Shown here: piece after piece, positions 25,524 through 34,517 of the stretch
Layout: each line of letters starts with the position of its first letter
Numbering within the stretch: position 1 is the first letter of the stretch
NCBI GenBank assembly: GCA_049472395.1
Contig: JBLIRR010000027.1
Location: 1-64,000 of the forward strand
Length of the DNA stretch: 64,000 nucleotides
Source of the DNA: JBLIRR01 sp049472395
GTDB lineage: Bacteria > SZUA-182 > DTGQ01 > JBLIRR01
Direction of reading: 5' to 3'
Translations under genes and position numbers: made by a program
Notes under the pieces: model-generated
What the model was told of the DNA's origin: nothing
The model's database searches: none
Seen by the model: the letters and a program-made list of their open reading frames with translations, nothing else

Positions 25524-26246
25524 CTAATGAAATGTCCGCCTGCTGGTGAAATCATCTTCATCATCGTCATCAAATTCAAATCCCCTTCCATATATCTTAT
25601 ATCTGCTCTTGTTTCGCTTGTCTTTAATTTTTCTCAGTATTGTTGGATAATTAAGATAAAGATATCCTATGAGCATACCCCCCAAATGTGCCACATGAGC
25701 GATTCCATCGCTGCTATGAGAGATCGTTGAATAGAATTCGATGAATCCGAAAAGCATGGCAAAATATTTTGCTTTGATGGGGAAAATGATATAGTATATT
25801 ATTCGTTCCGGATAAGCAAGGGCAAATGCGAGCAAAAGACCATATACGGCCCCTGAGACGCCAATGGTGGGGATTATTGAAGTTGGCCTGGCTAGTGCTG
25901 TGCACACTCCCGCGCCAATACCCGTAATGAAAAAGTATTTTAGAAAAAACGGCGTGCCCCAGCTATATTCCAGGTCACTCCCAAACATCCACAAGGCTAG
26001 GAAATTGAAAAGAATATGCATGAGCCCGCCATGCAGGAACATGTAAGTAACAAGCCGCCATATTTGAAATCTATACCATACGTAATAAGGCCTGAGACCT
26101 CCAATTTGATACACTAGCATGTAATCAATTTTTCGGATCAGCCCCTGGATCAGGAAAATGACCCCCATGATTATCATTAATTTTTTAATCCCCGGACTTA
26201 ATGTAGGACCGAAGGATACCCCGCTCGATCTATAATAATACGACAC
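25524..26246 (-). CDS. Rhomboid-family intramembrane serine protease
   Basis: This 240-aa protein with six membrane helices belongs to the rhomboid family, which cleaves membrane proteins within the bilayer. The catalytic serine lies in GVSGAVYG (about 130) and the catalytic histidine in HVAHLGGMLIGY (about 185-195). The HGGLMHILFNFLALWMFG segment (about 73-90) is the conserved His/Asn oxyanion loop. A polar tail with Asp/Arg clusters (FDDDDEDDF) ends the protein in the cytoplasm. It is the first gene of the minus-strand operon with the helicase, ilvD, a lipoprotein and the tRNA methyltransferase. Substrate unknown; processing of surface proteins is possible but unsupported here. Confidence 0.92.
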   Translation of the reverse strand: MSYYYRSSGVSFGPTLSPGIKKLMIIMGVIFLIQGLIRKIDYMLVYQIGGLRPYYVWYRFQIWRLVTYMFLHGGLMHILFNFLALWMFGSDLEYSWGTPFFLKYFFITGIGAGVCTALARPTSIIPTIGVSGAVYGLLLAFALAYPERIIYYIIFPIKAKYFAMLFGFIEFYSTISHSSDGIAHVAHLGGMLIGYLYLNYPTILRKIKDKRNKSRYKIYGRGFEFDDDDEDDFTSRRTFH

Positions 26247-26354
26247 GACTCTCCTTTTTTTCTTGAATGCACATAGCAGTTAGAATTATAGTACACAAAT
26301 CCTGTGAATGCAAATACTGACATTTTAGTAGAGCAAAAACTGCCACCTATCACA

Positions 26355-26375
26355 GGGCAATCGCATGAAAAATTT
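26355..26375 (+). repeat. Solo copy of the terminal repeat found at 53.2 kb
   Basis: These 21 bases, centred on GCAATCGCATGAAAAATTT, match the terminal inverted repeats of the small element at 53207-53320. No second arm was found nearby, so it is a single end or a relic. It lies about 110 bases upstream of the rhomboid start codon. Confidence 0.65.
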
Positions 26376-26429
26376 CATCCTATGCAATTAACTATACCCA
26401 GCAAGTATATAATGCAGCCTTTTAAATTC

Positions 26430-26494
26430 ACCACAGAGAGCACAGAGGACACGGAAATTCACACTCCCTCTGTGATCTCTGTGTCCTCTGTGGT
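26430..26494. repeat. CACAGAG-type imperfect palindrome
   Basis: ACCACAGAG...CACAGAGGACAC on the left pairs imperfectly with CTCTGTGATCTCTGTG...CTCTGTGGT on the right around a 13-base loop. This is a kind of intergenic palindrome scattered in many bacterial genomes. It lies just beyond the end of the 26.5-31.2 kb minus-strand operon and before the rhomboid gene, and could act as a factor-independent 3' end. Bases 26247-26504 hold no gene. Confidence 0.7.
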
Positions 26495-26504
26495 TAAATA
26501 ATAA

Positions 26505-26750
26505 TCACCTCAAAAATTCTTGTCCATCTTTCTGAGAGCGCGACTGTAAAAAATTTTCAAAACTTATTTCTTCGGTATGGGTAATAAAATCTACCCTTTC
26601 AGTGAGAGCGGCATCAGGATACGATGTGTCAGATGTGCGATCATCAGAGCACTGCTCCTTTTTCTCGGTGTGATCCTCCTCACCTGTGGATGGGTGAAAA
26701 AGGTTCAGGAGAACAGAATCCTCTGTAGTGGATTTTCTATCTTGTGGCAT
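26505..26750 (-). CDS. Small hydrophilic protein of unknown function
   Basis: An 81-codon frame begins 24 bases after the stop of the ATPase gene upstream on the minus strand, with AAGGA about 10 bases before its ATG. The product is polar and rich in Ser, Thr, Asp and Glu, without membrane segments or known motifs. Position as the last gene of the ATPase operon and the ribosome-binding site support it; absence of any recognisable family argues for caution. Confidence 0.45.
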   Translation of the reverse strand: MPQDRKSTTEDSVLLNLFHPSTGEEDHTEKKEQCSDDRTSDTSYPDAALTERVDFITHTEEISFENFLQSRSQKDGQEFLR

Positions 26751-26774
26751 TTTATATTATCCTTATATGCTAAA

Positions 26775-29102
26775 TCATGGTGAAACATTCATAACTGTTG
26801 CTTCAGGCATACAGTAGCTACTTGATAATGGTTGCCCCCCTTTGTATGTCTGAAATTGGGCAAAAATTCTCACATCCCCCCTTATTATTTTGAGAAAAAA
26901 GTCAATATAATTCGGTTCATATTCATCTTTATACTGGTGAATAGCATGGTGAATAAAATCAATGAAGTCCTGCTGTAAATTATCTGAAATCACCCCACCA
27001 CATTCTCTTTTAAGGGATTGATATTCTCTAAAAAGATTACGAATGCGGTTCTCATCCTGATTTACGTTATCTAAATCAAAGCGTATTCTATAGGCTTCTT
27101 TCTCATCTCCCACACTCTTGGTGCAGGAAGCAACCGGGAGGCCTCGAGCGGTATTAATTTTTTCTCTCTCAATGTGCTGTATAACCTCATCAGCATTCCG
27201 AGGCTCATCGGTATAAGAATAACTCACAAATACAACGCGAAGGACTTCTTCGAGGGTCGTGATTCCTTTCACAGCTTTATAAAAGCCATCTTCACGAAGT
27301 GTCACCATATCCGCCGATTTTCTGGAAATGCTACGAATAGAGCCGGATGATCTTTTTTGGAGAATCGCATCGCGTATATCATTATTAAGAATCAGAACTT
27401 CATGAATTCCCACCCTTCCCTTAAAACCCGTATTATGGCAGGCATCACACCCTCTCCCTCGATAAAATGAATATTTTGAGATATCGATATTCTTGACGCC
27501 AAAACTTGAAAAGATAGCAGGATTTGGCTCATAAGGCTCTCTGCAATGAGGGCATATTCTCCGCACAAGACGCTGAGCAATCACTGAGACGATTGTTGAT
27601 GAGATTAAAAAAGGATCTATCCCCATATCAATTAAACGAAGCAAAGCGCTGGTTGTATCTTCCGTATGGAATGCACTCAAGGCTTTATGACCTGTTAAAG
27701 CCATGTTCACAATCGATTGCGCAGCCTTCGCATCAAGAATTTCTCCCATCATAATGACATCAGGGTCTTGGCGTTTCATGGACATAACAAAATCTGAATA
27801 CTCCATTTCCTTTTTGGCTGTTAATTGTCCTTGCACAACACCTTCCATTATATATTCTACCGTGTCCTCAACAGTGATAATTTTTTTCTCCATGGAATTC
27901 AGATAATTCAATGATGCATAGAGTGTAGTAGTCTTACCGCTTCCTGTTGGGCCACACACCAGAATAATGCCGGTGGGGGTATCGAGTATCTTTGTGAAAC
28001 GCTTCAAATTCAAGGGAGAAAAACCCAATTCAGAAATATCTATTAATGTGCTTTCTCGTTCTAATATTCTGATAGCAATATTCTCGCCATATATGGAGGG
28101 ATAGACCGAAACCCGAAGATCAATGTCACTTTTCAAAATCCTTGATTCTATGTGACCTTCCTGGTGCTTATAATGTTCTGTTATATCCATTCCGCTCATT
28201 ATTTTAATACGTGAGATAATTGATGGAGCCAAATGCCTGGGCAGATCGGTCATATGGTGCAGGACCCCATCAACGCGGATACGTATCCGAATGTTATGGA
28301 CCTGAAGCTCTATATGAATATCACTTGCCCTTTCGGATATGGCAGAAGAAATGATATAATTTACAATATTAACCGCATCATCCTCATCATCAAGACTTGT
28401 CTTATATTCAGTGAATAAAAGCTCACTTTCCGAAGGTTTTTGTTCTTTTGTGTCATTTTGAGCATTATTAAAAAGGATATCAAGAAGACGATTGATGGAT
28501 GAAGATGTGGCTATAGCAGGCTCAATCCCGGCATTAAAATATTTTTTGAAATCATTTATCACTTCGTCAGATAAGGGATCAGCCATAATTAACGTGACGA
28601 TATTCTCCTTTGCAAAGGCAGGTAAAGCCATCTGACGCCTTAAAAAAGGCTCATTAAAGCGTAACACAAGCTTCTGGTCGATAATACAGGGATCCGGTGT
28701 AATTATCGGAATGCCTAATTGTACACTCAATGAATGCACTAATTGGCTTTCGGTAAGAATTCCTGATTCTATTAATAATTCTCCAATACGTTTTCCGCTT
28801 TCCTTTTGCTTTTCCAAAACCTCATCCAACTGCTTACCATTGATAAGCCCCATATTAACAAGGAGCTCGCCAATATATATTTGTTTACGGTATTTGCGCA
28901 AGAGCTTGGATAATTCAATCCTTGAGATGTGGCCAAGATTAACACAAATGATTCCAAGGGGCTTATACTCTTTAGATTCTTTTTGTACGCGGAGGGCTTC
29001 TTGAAGCTCTTCTTCATTAATATAGCCTTTGCTTACAAGAATTTCTCCCAGACGATACTTTAGGTTGAGACTATTCTCTTTATTTCTATCATTATTCTGC
29101 AT
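26775..29102 (-). CDS. PilB/GspE-type secretion ATPase with MshEN-like array and novel C-terminus
   Basis: This 775-aa hexameric ATPase belongs to the type IV pilus/type II secretion class. The N-terminus has four successive helical motifs of the form LGE(I/L)LV-x2-G-x-I-x3-(E/Q)L, at about 17, 48, 75 and 103; such MshEN motifs bind c-di-GMP in some ATPases. The ATPase core has Walker A CGPTGSGKTTTLY (about 384), Asp/His boxes and the Walker B region DPDVIMMGEI. A zinc-type cysteine set, CPHC and CDACHNTGFKGRVGIHEV, follows. The last 150 residues (about 625-775) form an extra helical-beta domain I do not recognise, absent from standard PilB. The start overlaps the 64-aa gene by 11 bases. No pilin, PilC or secretin gene is adjacent. 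Confidence 0.9.
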   Translation of the reverse strand: MQNNDRNKENSLNLKYRLGEILVSKGYINEEELQEALRVQKESKEYKPLGIICVNLGHISRIELSKLLRKYRKQIYIGELLVNMGLINGKQLDEVLEKQKESGKRIGELLIESGILTESQLVHSLSVQLGIPIITPDPCIIDQKLVLRFNEPFLRRQMALPAFAKENIVTLIMADPLSDEVINDFKKYFNAGIEPAIATSSSINRLLDILFNNAQNDTKEQKPSESELLFTEYKTSLDDEDDAVNIVNYIISSAISERASDIHIELQVHNIRIRIRVDGVLHHMTDLPRHLAPSIISRIKIMSGMDITEHYKHQEGHIESRILKSDIDLRVSVYPSIYGENIAIRILERESTLIDISELGFSPLNLKRFTKILDTPTGIILVCGPTGSGKTTTLYASLNYLNSMEKKIITVEDTVEYIMEGVVQGQLTAKKEMEYSDFVMSMKRQDPDVIMMGEILDAKAAQSIVNMALTGHKALSAFHTEDTTSALLRLIDMGIDPFLISSTIVSVIAQRLVRRICPHCREPYEPNPAIFSSFGVKNIDISKYSFYRGRGCDACHNTGFKGRVGIHEVLILNNDIRDAILQKRSSGSIRSISRKSADMVTLREDGFYKAVKGITTLEEVLRVVFVSYSYTDEPRNADEVIQHIEREKINTARGLPVASCTKSVGDEKEAYRIRFDLDNVNQDENRIRNLFREYQSLKRECGGVISDNLQQDFIDFIHHAIHQYKDEYEPNYIDFFLKIIRGDVRIFAQFQTYKGGQPLSSSYCMPEATVMNVSP

Positions 29103-29286
29103 GGCTGACCTCTAAACTTAAAACCTTATCCTGTGCTCTATCTATTCTATCGAATGCCGAGGATGCATAATGGGGGTGCCCGATTGATTTCTGAACTTCA
29201 AGGGCCCTATTAAGCTCCTCCTTTGTAATATAGCCATTTTCAATCAACAGTTCTCCAAGATTAAATTTATTATTTCTCTTATTCAT
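29092..29286 (-). CDS. 64-aa miniprotein with a single MshEN-like motif
   Basis: This 64-aa frame contains FNLGELLIENGYITKEELNRALEVQKSIG, the same motif repeated at the N-terminus of the ATPase encoded immediately downstream. It overlaps the upstream REC/GGDEF-like gene by 8 bases and the ATPase by 11 bases, so translation of the three is coupled. AGGTGAGC before its ATG supports initiation. It may be a free c-di-GMP-binding or docking module, or a detached first motif of the ATPase (by frameshift or start change). Calling it a real gene rests on motif and spacing. Confidence 0.7.
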   Translation of the reverse strand: MNKRNNKFNLGELLIENGYITKEELNRALEVQKSIGHPHYASSAFDRIDRAQDKVLSLEVSHAE

Positions 29287-31153
29287 TTTGGCTCACCTCC
29301 TCGCTCAAAAACTGGTCCTCCGTTACTATAGGATTCTCTAAAAATTCATCAATGGAAGGTTCCTCATACTGAGTGTGTTCGATAAAATATTCATCATCAT
29401 CATCGTCATCATCATTAATGGAGAATTCATCATCCAGGGACTCGTCAACAGGTAGTTCTTCTTGAGAGAGCTCTTGTAGAGTGGATTCTGATATATTATG
29501 CGCGTGAGGCACTTCCATATATAAGGACTCTTCAACTGGGGCCACGTCATCAACAGGTAGTTCTTCGTGAGAGGGCTCTTGTAGAGTGGATTCTGATACA
29601 TTATGCGCGTGAGGCACTTCCATATATAAGGACTCTTCAACTGGGGTCACGTCGTCAACAGGTAGTTCTTCGTGAGAGGGCTCTTGTAGAGTGGATTCTG
29701 ATACATTATGCGCGTGAGGCACTTTTATGTGAGAGGTGTCTAATTGAGAGCACGCAGCCTGTAAAAAGCCTTCTGCATCTGAGGCATGCGAGGCATTATA
29801 CTGATAAAAGCATTCTCGAATTTGAAGGGGCACAGCGCTCGGAGAAAGTGCTTCGAGGGATAATTTTACCTGTGTATACACGCTTTGTGCCTCCTTTTCT
29901 TCTGCCTGCGGGAACACAATGATAAATCTGTTCTCATCAATCTGTGCAACAATATCAATCTTTCGCAGAGTATAAAGAATTGATGTGCACATGTTTCGGT
30001 GCACACGAAATTTCTCGCTCGTACCCAGCGTTGCCACTATGTCCGAATAATTGGCAACATCTATCACAGCTAATGTCAGGGCTGTGTTATGCGTGCGTGC
30101 CTGCTCCATATTCCGGCCCAAAAGGCTCAGAAAAAAAGAGTATTGAGAACCTACAGACTTTCCCGCGTCAATAATGGAACAAGGTATGGATTTTTCAAAT
30201 ATTATTTTCTCCTCCACGGTTTCCATTATTTTACGGAGAAAAAGCTCGAAAATGCCCACTTCCTCTTTTGGAAAATTCTCCATATGTAATCCCTCAAAGG
30301 CTATATAAGAGCACATAGTGCGCACATTCTCCCCTGAGAAGACCGAAATGTCCTGATCACCAGTTTCACCGCCTTTATACTTCATATCTGATGAGGGTGA
30401 ATTAAGCAGAGTCACTCTCATATCATCAATGGATAGATAAAGCCGCCTCTCTTTATTTATATGAGTAATTAATGCTTCGTATAAGGTATCAAGTTGTCGC
30501 TGTTTGACCTCTTGATTGAGAAAAACCATGCACTCGCACAAAGTCTCGGTGTAAAGAAAAAATGCTGCTGATTGAAATGGAAATAAAGAGCCTACTATTG
30601 ACATCATCACACTGATAAGATCGGGCAGTGGTGTCACTTGACGATTCATAGCGCTTAAATCATTAAACAATTTTTGCTGAAACAGGTCTCTATCAAGAAG
30701 ATCGTTCACTATTTTTAAAATATCGATATCACTTGTATGCGGTCCTATTATTGATGACGTAAAAAAAGATTTTCTCACCCTTTTCTTGGCCAAGATTTCC
30801 TTGATTATCTCTTTCAACTTTTGGATATTAACAGGCATTGATAGGCAATAATCTGCGCCGCAGGAAGCCCCCCAAAATCTATCCATTTTAAGTTGGGAGG
30901 TGCAAAAAAGGATCAATGGAATATCCAAGAGAAGCTTCGATTTAAGAAGTCGAGAAAACTGATATCCATTAATATAAGGAAGCGTATCATCAATGAATAC
31001 GAGCTCAGGATATAATGTAACGACATCCTTTATAGCCTGGGGCCCGCTTCTTACTTCATGAATATTCAAATTCATTTCCTGGAGAATGCTTTTAAGGCTT
31101 GAGCGGGCATAATCCTCGCCAATGGCCAACACAATCCTATTATTCATTATCAC
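29279..31153 (-). CDS. Receiver protein with degenerate GGDEF domain and repeat-containing acidic tail
   Basis: This 624-aa protein opens with a receiver domain (about 4-120; Asp in LVFIDDTLPYING, about 55). A middle region (about 140-330) is GAF-like in pattern but unassigned. Next comes a GGDEF-fold domain (about 355-470) in which the signature is replaced by ENRF, so cyclase activity is not expected. The tail (about 475-600) has three near-identical 35-aa units containing PHAHNVSESTLQEPSHEELP, then poly-Asp and a strongly acidic end. It is the first gene of the operon with the MshEN miniprotein and ATPase. A scaffold or regulator of that ATPase, with the tail as a linker, is a reasonable guess. 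Confidence 0.78.
   Translation of the reverse strand: MIMNNRIVLAIGEDYARSSLKSILQEMNLNIHEVRSGPQAIKDVVTLYPELVFIDDTLPYINGYQFSRLLKSKLLLDIPLILFCTSQLKMDRFWGASCGADYCLSMPVNIQKLKEIIKEILAKKRVRKSFFTSSIIGPHTSDIDILKIVNDLLDRDLFQQKLFNDLSAMNRQVTPLPDLISVMMSIVGSLFPFQSAAFFLYTETLCECMVFLNQEVKQRQLDTLYEALITHINKERRLYLSIDDMRVTLLNSPSSDMKYKGGETGDQDISVFSGENVRTMCSYIAFEGLHMENFPKEEVGIFELFLRKIMETVEEKIIFEKSIPCSIIDAGKSVGSQYSFFLSLLGRNMEQARTHNTALTLAVIDVANYSDIVATLGTSEKFRVHRNMCTSILYTLRKIDIVAQIDENRFIIVFPQAEEKEAQSVYTQVKLSLEALSPSAVPLQIRECFYQYNASHASDAEGFLQAACSQLDTSHIKVPHAHNVSESTLQEPSHEELPVDDVTPVEESLYMEVPHAHNVSESTLQEPSHEELPVDDVAPVEESLYMEVPHAHNISESTLQELSQEELPVDESLDDEFSINDDDDDDDEYFIEHTQYEEPSIDEFLENPIVTEDQFLSEEVSQNE
29436..29730 (-). repeat. 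105-bp tandem repeats in the tail of the receiver gene
   Basis: Nearly three copies of a 105-bp (35-codon) unit lie at about 29436-29520 (partial and diverged), 29521-29625 and 29626-29730. Copies two and three differ by only a few bases. They keep the reading frame, so copy number can vary without frameshift. Confidence 0.85.
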
Positions 31154-31310
31154 TACCTCCCATCCTTAACCTTAATCTTAAGAACCATACACGTAGTTGT
31201 TTTTTTCATAGCAATTCACAGATTTAAAGAATTCAGACTACAAGAGCTACGTTTTTATTATCGGTAAGGAAGAATGAAAAATATGGATAAATTTTTATTG
31301 TGAGTGCGTT

Positions 31311-32555
31311 TTAGGAATAGGTGGCCTCGCCTGCCTTGAAAAGAGCATATTTCACGAGCGGGGGGGCGATCAATTCATTTATCACGACAGATCCCAACAC
31401 TCCATTTACCATCACATCAGAAAAACTTGCAAATGTGGGATTTTGGGAAGCCAAGATTATTAATCCCAGCGTAACACCTGCCTTTGGCAGCAAACCGAAG
31501 CCGAGATATTTTTGCACTTTCTCAGGAGCACCCGATATGGAAGCACCTATTCTTGATCCGACAAGTTTACCGCTAAATCTTCCTATAATTATTAATAGGG
31601 CCAAAGACCAGGCAAGCTTCATCACTGATAAGTCAAGATGAGCACCTGCTAATGTAAAAAAGGCAGCGAAAATTACATCTTCAATATCATCAATCACAAC
31701 GAATACCTCTCTATTATACTCTTTTCTGTTTGCAATATATATTCCCATAACCATATTCACTAATAGAGAAGATAAAGCGAGCATACTTGCGACACCTATA
31801 GAGAGCATAATCATACCGAACACGACAGATAAGAGAGCTTGCTTACTTTTGGGCAATCGGCTCATTCCCCGCAATCCGACACCAAATAGTAAGCCCACTC
31901 CAATGGAGCCCACTATCTCTACCAATGGCTGTTTGATCATCTGATAATAGGAAAGTCCGGCAAGTCCATTCACACATGCCTCTGCAATGCTCAATGCAAT
32001 CGCCGCACAAATAATTGCATAGGCATCATCCAATATCACCACTCCAAGCAAAGTAGTGGTTAACGGGCCTTTTGCCTTGTATTCCCGGATTATAGCCAAG
32101 GTAGCCGCGGGAGCAGTAGCAAGGGACACGGCACCGAGAATTAAGCCCATTGGCAAATATGTGCGCATAAAGACAGGATTTTTAATATTTAAGCTAATAA
32201 AAAAAGGACCCATGAGCACTAATATGATAGTTACAAAAATCCAGGCCCCGAGCGCCTCGAACAGGGAGATCCAGGCAATATCTTTTCTCACTCTTTTAAG
32301 CGATGAGGCACTTAAGCTTCCACCAACCAAATAAGCAATAATGCCTAAGGTGATATCCGTAATTATATTGAGTCCTCCATGTATTAATTCCTGAGGTATG
32401 ATATTGAGGAAAGATGTGCCTAACAGCATACCGATCACTATGTATCCGCTTATTCTTGGAAATTTAACTTTTCTTGCAGCCATGCCGCCAAAATAGCCGA
32501 TAATTATGAGCAGTCCTACGGCTAATAAGGGATTAATCCGTAAATTTAGATGCAT
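31311..32555 (-). CDS. CPA2-type cation/proton antiporter
   Basis: This 414-aa membrane protein has about 12 helices and belongs to the monovalent cation:proton antiporter-2 (Kef/NapA-like) superfamily. The family features ISGYIVIGMLLG (helix 2), LATAPAATLAIIREY (helix 4) and VVILDDAYAIICAA (helix 5, with the paired Asp typical of electrogenic Na+/H+ exchange) are present. No C-terminal TrkA or ligand-binding domain is attached. It starts 5 bases after a CBS-domain gene, which may supply regulation by nucleotides. The ion exchanged cannot be read from sequence. Confidence 0.9.
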   Translation of the reverse strand: MHLNLRINPLLAVGLLIIIGYFGGMAARKVKFPRISGYIVIGMLLGTSFLNIIPQELIHGGLNIITDITLGIIAYLVGGSLSASSLKRVRKDIAWISLFEALGAWIFVTIILVLMGPFFISLNIKNPVFMRTYLPMGLILGAVSLATAPAATLAIIREYKAKGPLTTTLLGVVILDDAYAIICAAIALSIAEACVNGLAGLSYYQMIKQPLVEIVGSIGVGLLFGVGLRGMSRLPKSKQALLSVVFGMIMLSIGVASMLALSSLLVNMVMGIYIANRKEYNREVFVVIDDIEDVIFAAFFTLAGAHLDLSVMKLAWSLALLIIIGRFSGKLVGSRIGASISGAPEKVQKYLGFGLLPKAGVTLGLIILASQNPTFASFSDVMVNGVLGSVVINELIAPPLVKYALFKAGEATYS

Positions 32556-32560
32556 CAGTC

Positions 32561-33034
32561 CTATTCCTTTATTATTCCGCTTTGACGGAAAAGAGCTACT
32601 AAGATACTAAACATGCCTATCATTCCCACAAGCTTCTGCTCATGGTTGACAACCGGCAGCCTGTCCAAAGAATGTGTTTGCATTATATTATATGCCTTCT
32701 CCAAGGGTTCATCTTGATTGATGTTGTAAATTTTTGTTTCCATAATATCATCTACGACAATCAGAATTGCCATTTCAGGCGTAATGTCCAACTCAAATAT
32801 GTCAACCTCTTCCCTTTCCAAGAAAGGAATAAAATTGATGCCATTTACCTCATACGGTTGAAATACGTTTATCAGGTTATTAAAAGACACGGTGCCTATA
32901 AGCCGACCATCATCCTCGACAACGGGAACAAGAGGAAAAGTAAAAAAATTCTTTAATCGGCGCACTATCTCTTTTAATGTTGTCGAACGTTTTACAGTGA
33001 CTATATTTTTTATCATTATCTCTTTTACTACCAT
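32561..33034 (-). CDS. CBS-domain pair protein
   Basis: This 157-aa protein consists of two CBS domains (about 3-60 and 95-150), which bind adenosine nucleotides and act as regulatory modules. Motifs include MIKNIVTVKRSTTLKEIV, FPLVPVVEDDGRLIGTVSF and DRLPVVNHEQKLVGMIGM. It ends five bases before the antiporter start, so the pair is likely co-translated, and the CBS protein probably senses energy state for the transporter. It has no catalytic domain. Confidence 0.88.
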   Translation of the reverse strand: MVVKEIMIKNIVTVKRSTTLKEIVRRLKNFFTFPLVPVVEDDGRLIGTVSFNNLINVFQPYEVNGINFIPFLEREEVDIFELDITPEMAILIVVDDIMETKIYNINQDEPLEKAYNIMQTHSLDRLPVVNHEQKLVGMIGMFSILVALFRQSGIIKE

Positions 33035-33055
33035 ATTGTTCTCCTTTTGTCCGGC

Positions 33056-34267
33056 TTATATTTTGTCTTTTACAAATCTCCGGTGCATAAAACTTCTTTT
33101 AAGCTTAATAGCTTTATGAGGACAAAATTCATGGCAACACAAGCATGCTATGCATTGATTATTATCAATAACAAAAAAATTGTCAACTTTTCTAATGGCG
33201 CTCACAGGACAACTCTTAGCACAAAGCTGACACATGCAACATTGAGTCTTATCAATCATCACTTTTACCTTTATTAAAGAGGTGAGCCAGGAAATAACAA
33301 AGCCCGGAAGCCAGTGTACCGGACTTGTTTTCGGCAATTTCAACTCCTCTCCCCTCATACTGTTCCTGTCTTTTCCTACGATATCTATGTCTTCAAGATT
33401 TCCTGTGCCAAGATTTTTCTGGGTGGCGATCCGCGTGGTATGAATTCTGAAAGGCTCTATGTTGATCAATTTGGCTGTCACGGCGTCCAAGGCCACCGTA
33501 TCATTACTTGCCAGGATATACCCTAATTTCCTTGGCTGTCCCCCTGTTCCTGGCCCATCACCTTCCAATGCCACTATTGCATCCATAATAGACAGATGCG
33601 GTTTTATTACTGAAAATAATTCAACTATGGCTTCAGCCAGATCATAAGGATGAGGACAACGCTTGTGAAACTCAATTTTCAGCAGGCCGGGTACTACACC
33701 CAACAGGTTTTTTACAGCGCCCGAGAAGAGCAATAGACTATGGGTCTTACATTTTGGGACAGAAATAATCTTATCCGCTTCAACTATAGGACGTGCTATA
33801 TAAAATGAGGTAAAAAACTTACCATCTGGATTAGTAATCTCCACGGGTGGATCAGCCTCAAAATTCACAAGCTCAACCCCCATCCTGCGCGCAATATCTG
33901 ACATTCCCGTTACCTGCCAGGTTCTTTCAATATTTAAAAAAGCCCCGCCGGGACTATCCCCGATCAAAGGGATTGCACCCATCTCTTTCACTAAGCCGAT
34001 GAGTGATTTCACAAGAGAAGGATGCGTGGTAATTGCCGCGTCTGATGGTGTGGCTTGAAGTAAATTTACTTTTATTATTACTTTATCCCCCCTTTTTATA
34101 AATCTCTCTATACCCCCAATAAGCGCCACAGCATCATCTATTGCCTTATCGACTTTCTCCTCTTTATATTCATCGCATTGTACGAGTGAGACTTTCGCTT
34201 TCATGAAAATAATATTAAACTGCACCATCTCTATTGTCAAACGAGCACTTTTTTTATTTTTTTCCAT
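33056..34267 (-). CDS. DUF362 protein with C-terminal 2[4Fe-4S] ferredoxin domain
   Basis: This 403-aa protein has a DUF362 domain (about 22-320), with GDKVIIKVNLLQATPSDAAITTHP and a KCKTHSLLLFSGAVKNLLGVVPG segment, followed by a bacterial ferredoxin domain. The latter has two CxxCxxCxxxCP motifs (CCMCQLCAKSCP and CIACLCCHEFCP). DUF362 proteins are widespread in anaerobes; their reaction is unknown. The start is uncertain: ATG 34267 has a weak site, and an ATG at 34204 (MKAKVSL) gives the usual DUF362 N-terminus. It lies 21 bases before the CBS gene, so it heads the operon with the antiporter. Confidence 0.87.
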   Translation of the reverse strand: MEKNKKSARLTIEMVQFNIIFMKAKVSLVQCDEYKEEKVDKAIDDAVALIGGIERFIKRGDKVIIKVNLLQATPSDAAITTHPSLVKSLIGLVKEMGAIPLIGDSPGGAFLNIERTWQVTGMSDIARRMGVELVNFEADPPVEITNPDGKFFTSFYIARPIVEADKIISVPKCKTHSLLLFSGAVKNLLGVVPGLLKIEFHKRCPHPYDLAEAIVELFSVIKPHLSIMDAIVALEGDGPGTGGQPRKLGYILASNDTVALDAVTAKLINIEPFRIHTTRIATQKNLGTGNLEDIDIVGKDRNSMRGEELKLPKTSPVHWLPGFVISWLTSLIKVKVMIDKTQCCMCQLCAKSCPVSAIRKVDNFFVIDNNQCIACLCCHEFCPHKAIKLKRSFMHRRFVKDKI

Positions 34268-34334
34268 TTTTTTCCAATGTTTAATCGGAGAAATACCGTT
34301 AAAGAAAATACTGAAAGAAATTTTATAATGTATC

Positions 34335-34363
34335 TTGATATTATTAGCGAATAGTGCTAAGAT
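34335..34363 (+). promoter_or_regulatory. Predicted sigma-70 promoter of the cold-shock gene
   Basis: TTGATA (34335-34340) and TAAGAT (34358-34363) are 17 bases apart, giving a leader of about 150 bases before the cold-shock gene. Long leaders are usual for cold-shock mRNAs. Confidence 0.6.
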
Positions 34364-34517
34364 ATAAATTGTTGGTGTTTAGCAAGGTTTTTGGCAGTCG
34401 TTTAATACGTAGTACAGAATGTATGCACGCCAGTAAGTTTTTACAGTGCTGTAGTTTTGTAGGTCAGTTTTAACGCTCTGCCCAAATGAAACTCGGAAAG
34501 GAAGGAGGTGAATATTC

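Noticed and set aside
26577..26783. 68-codon plus-strand frame in the gap after the ATPase gene
   Set aside because: It is antisense to the better supported 81-codon minus-strand ORF and lacks a ribosome-binding site.
29436..29730. Tandem repeats as a CRISPR array
   Set aside because: The units are 105 bp, contiguous without spacers and in frame with a protein gene; no cas genes nearby.
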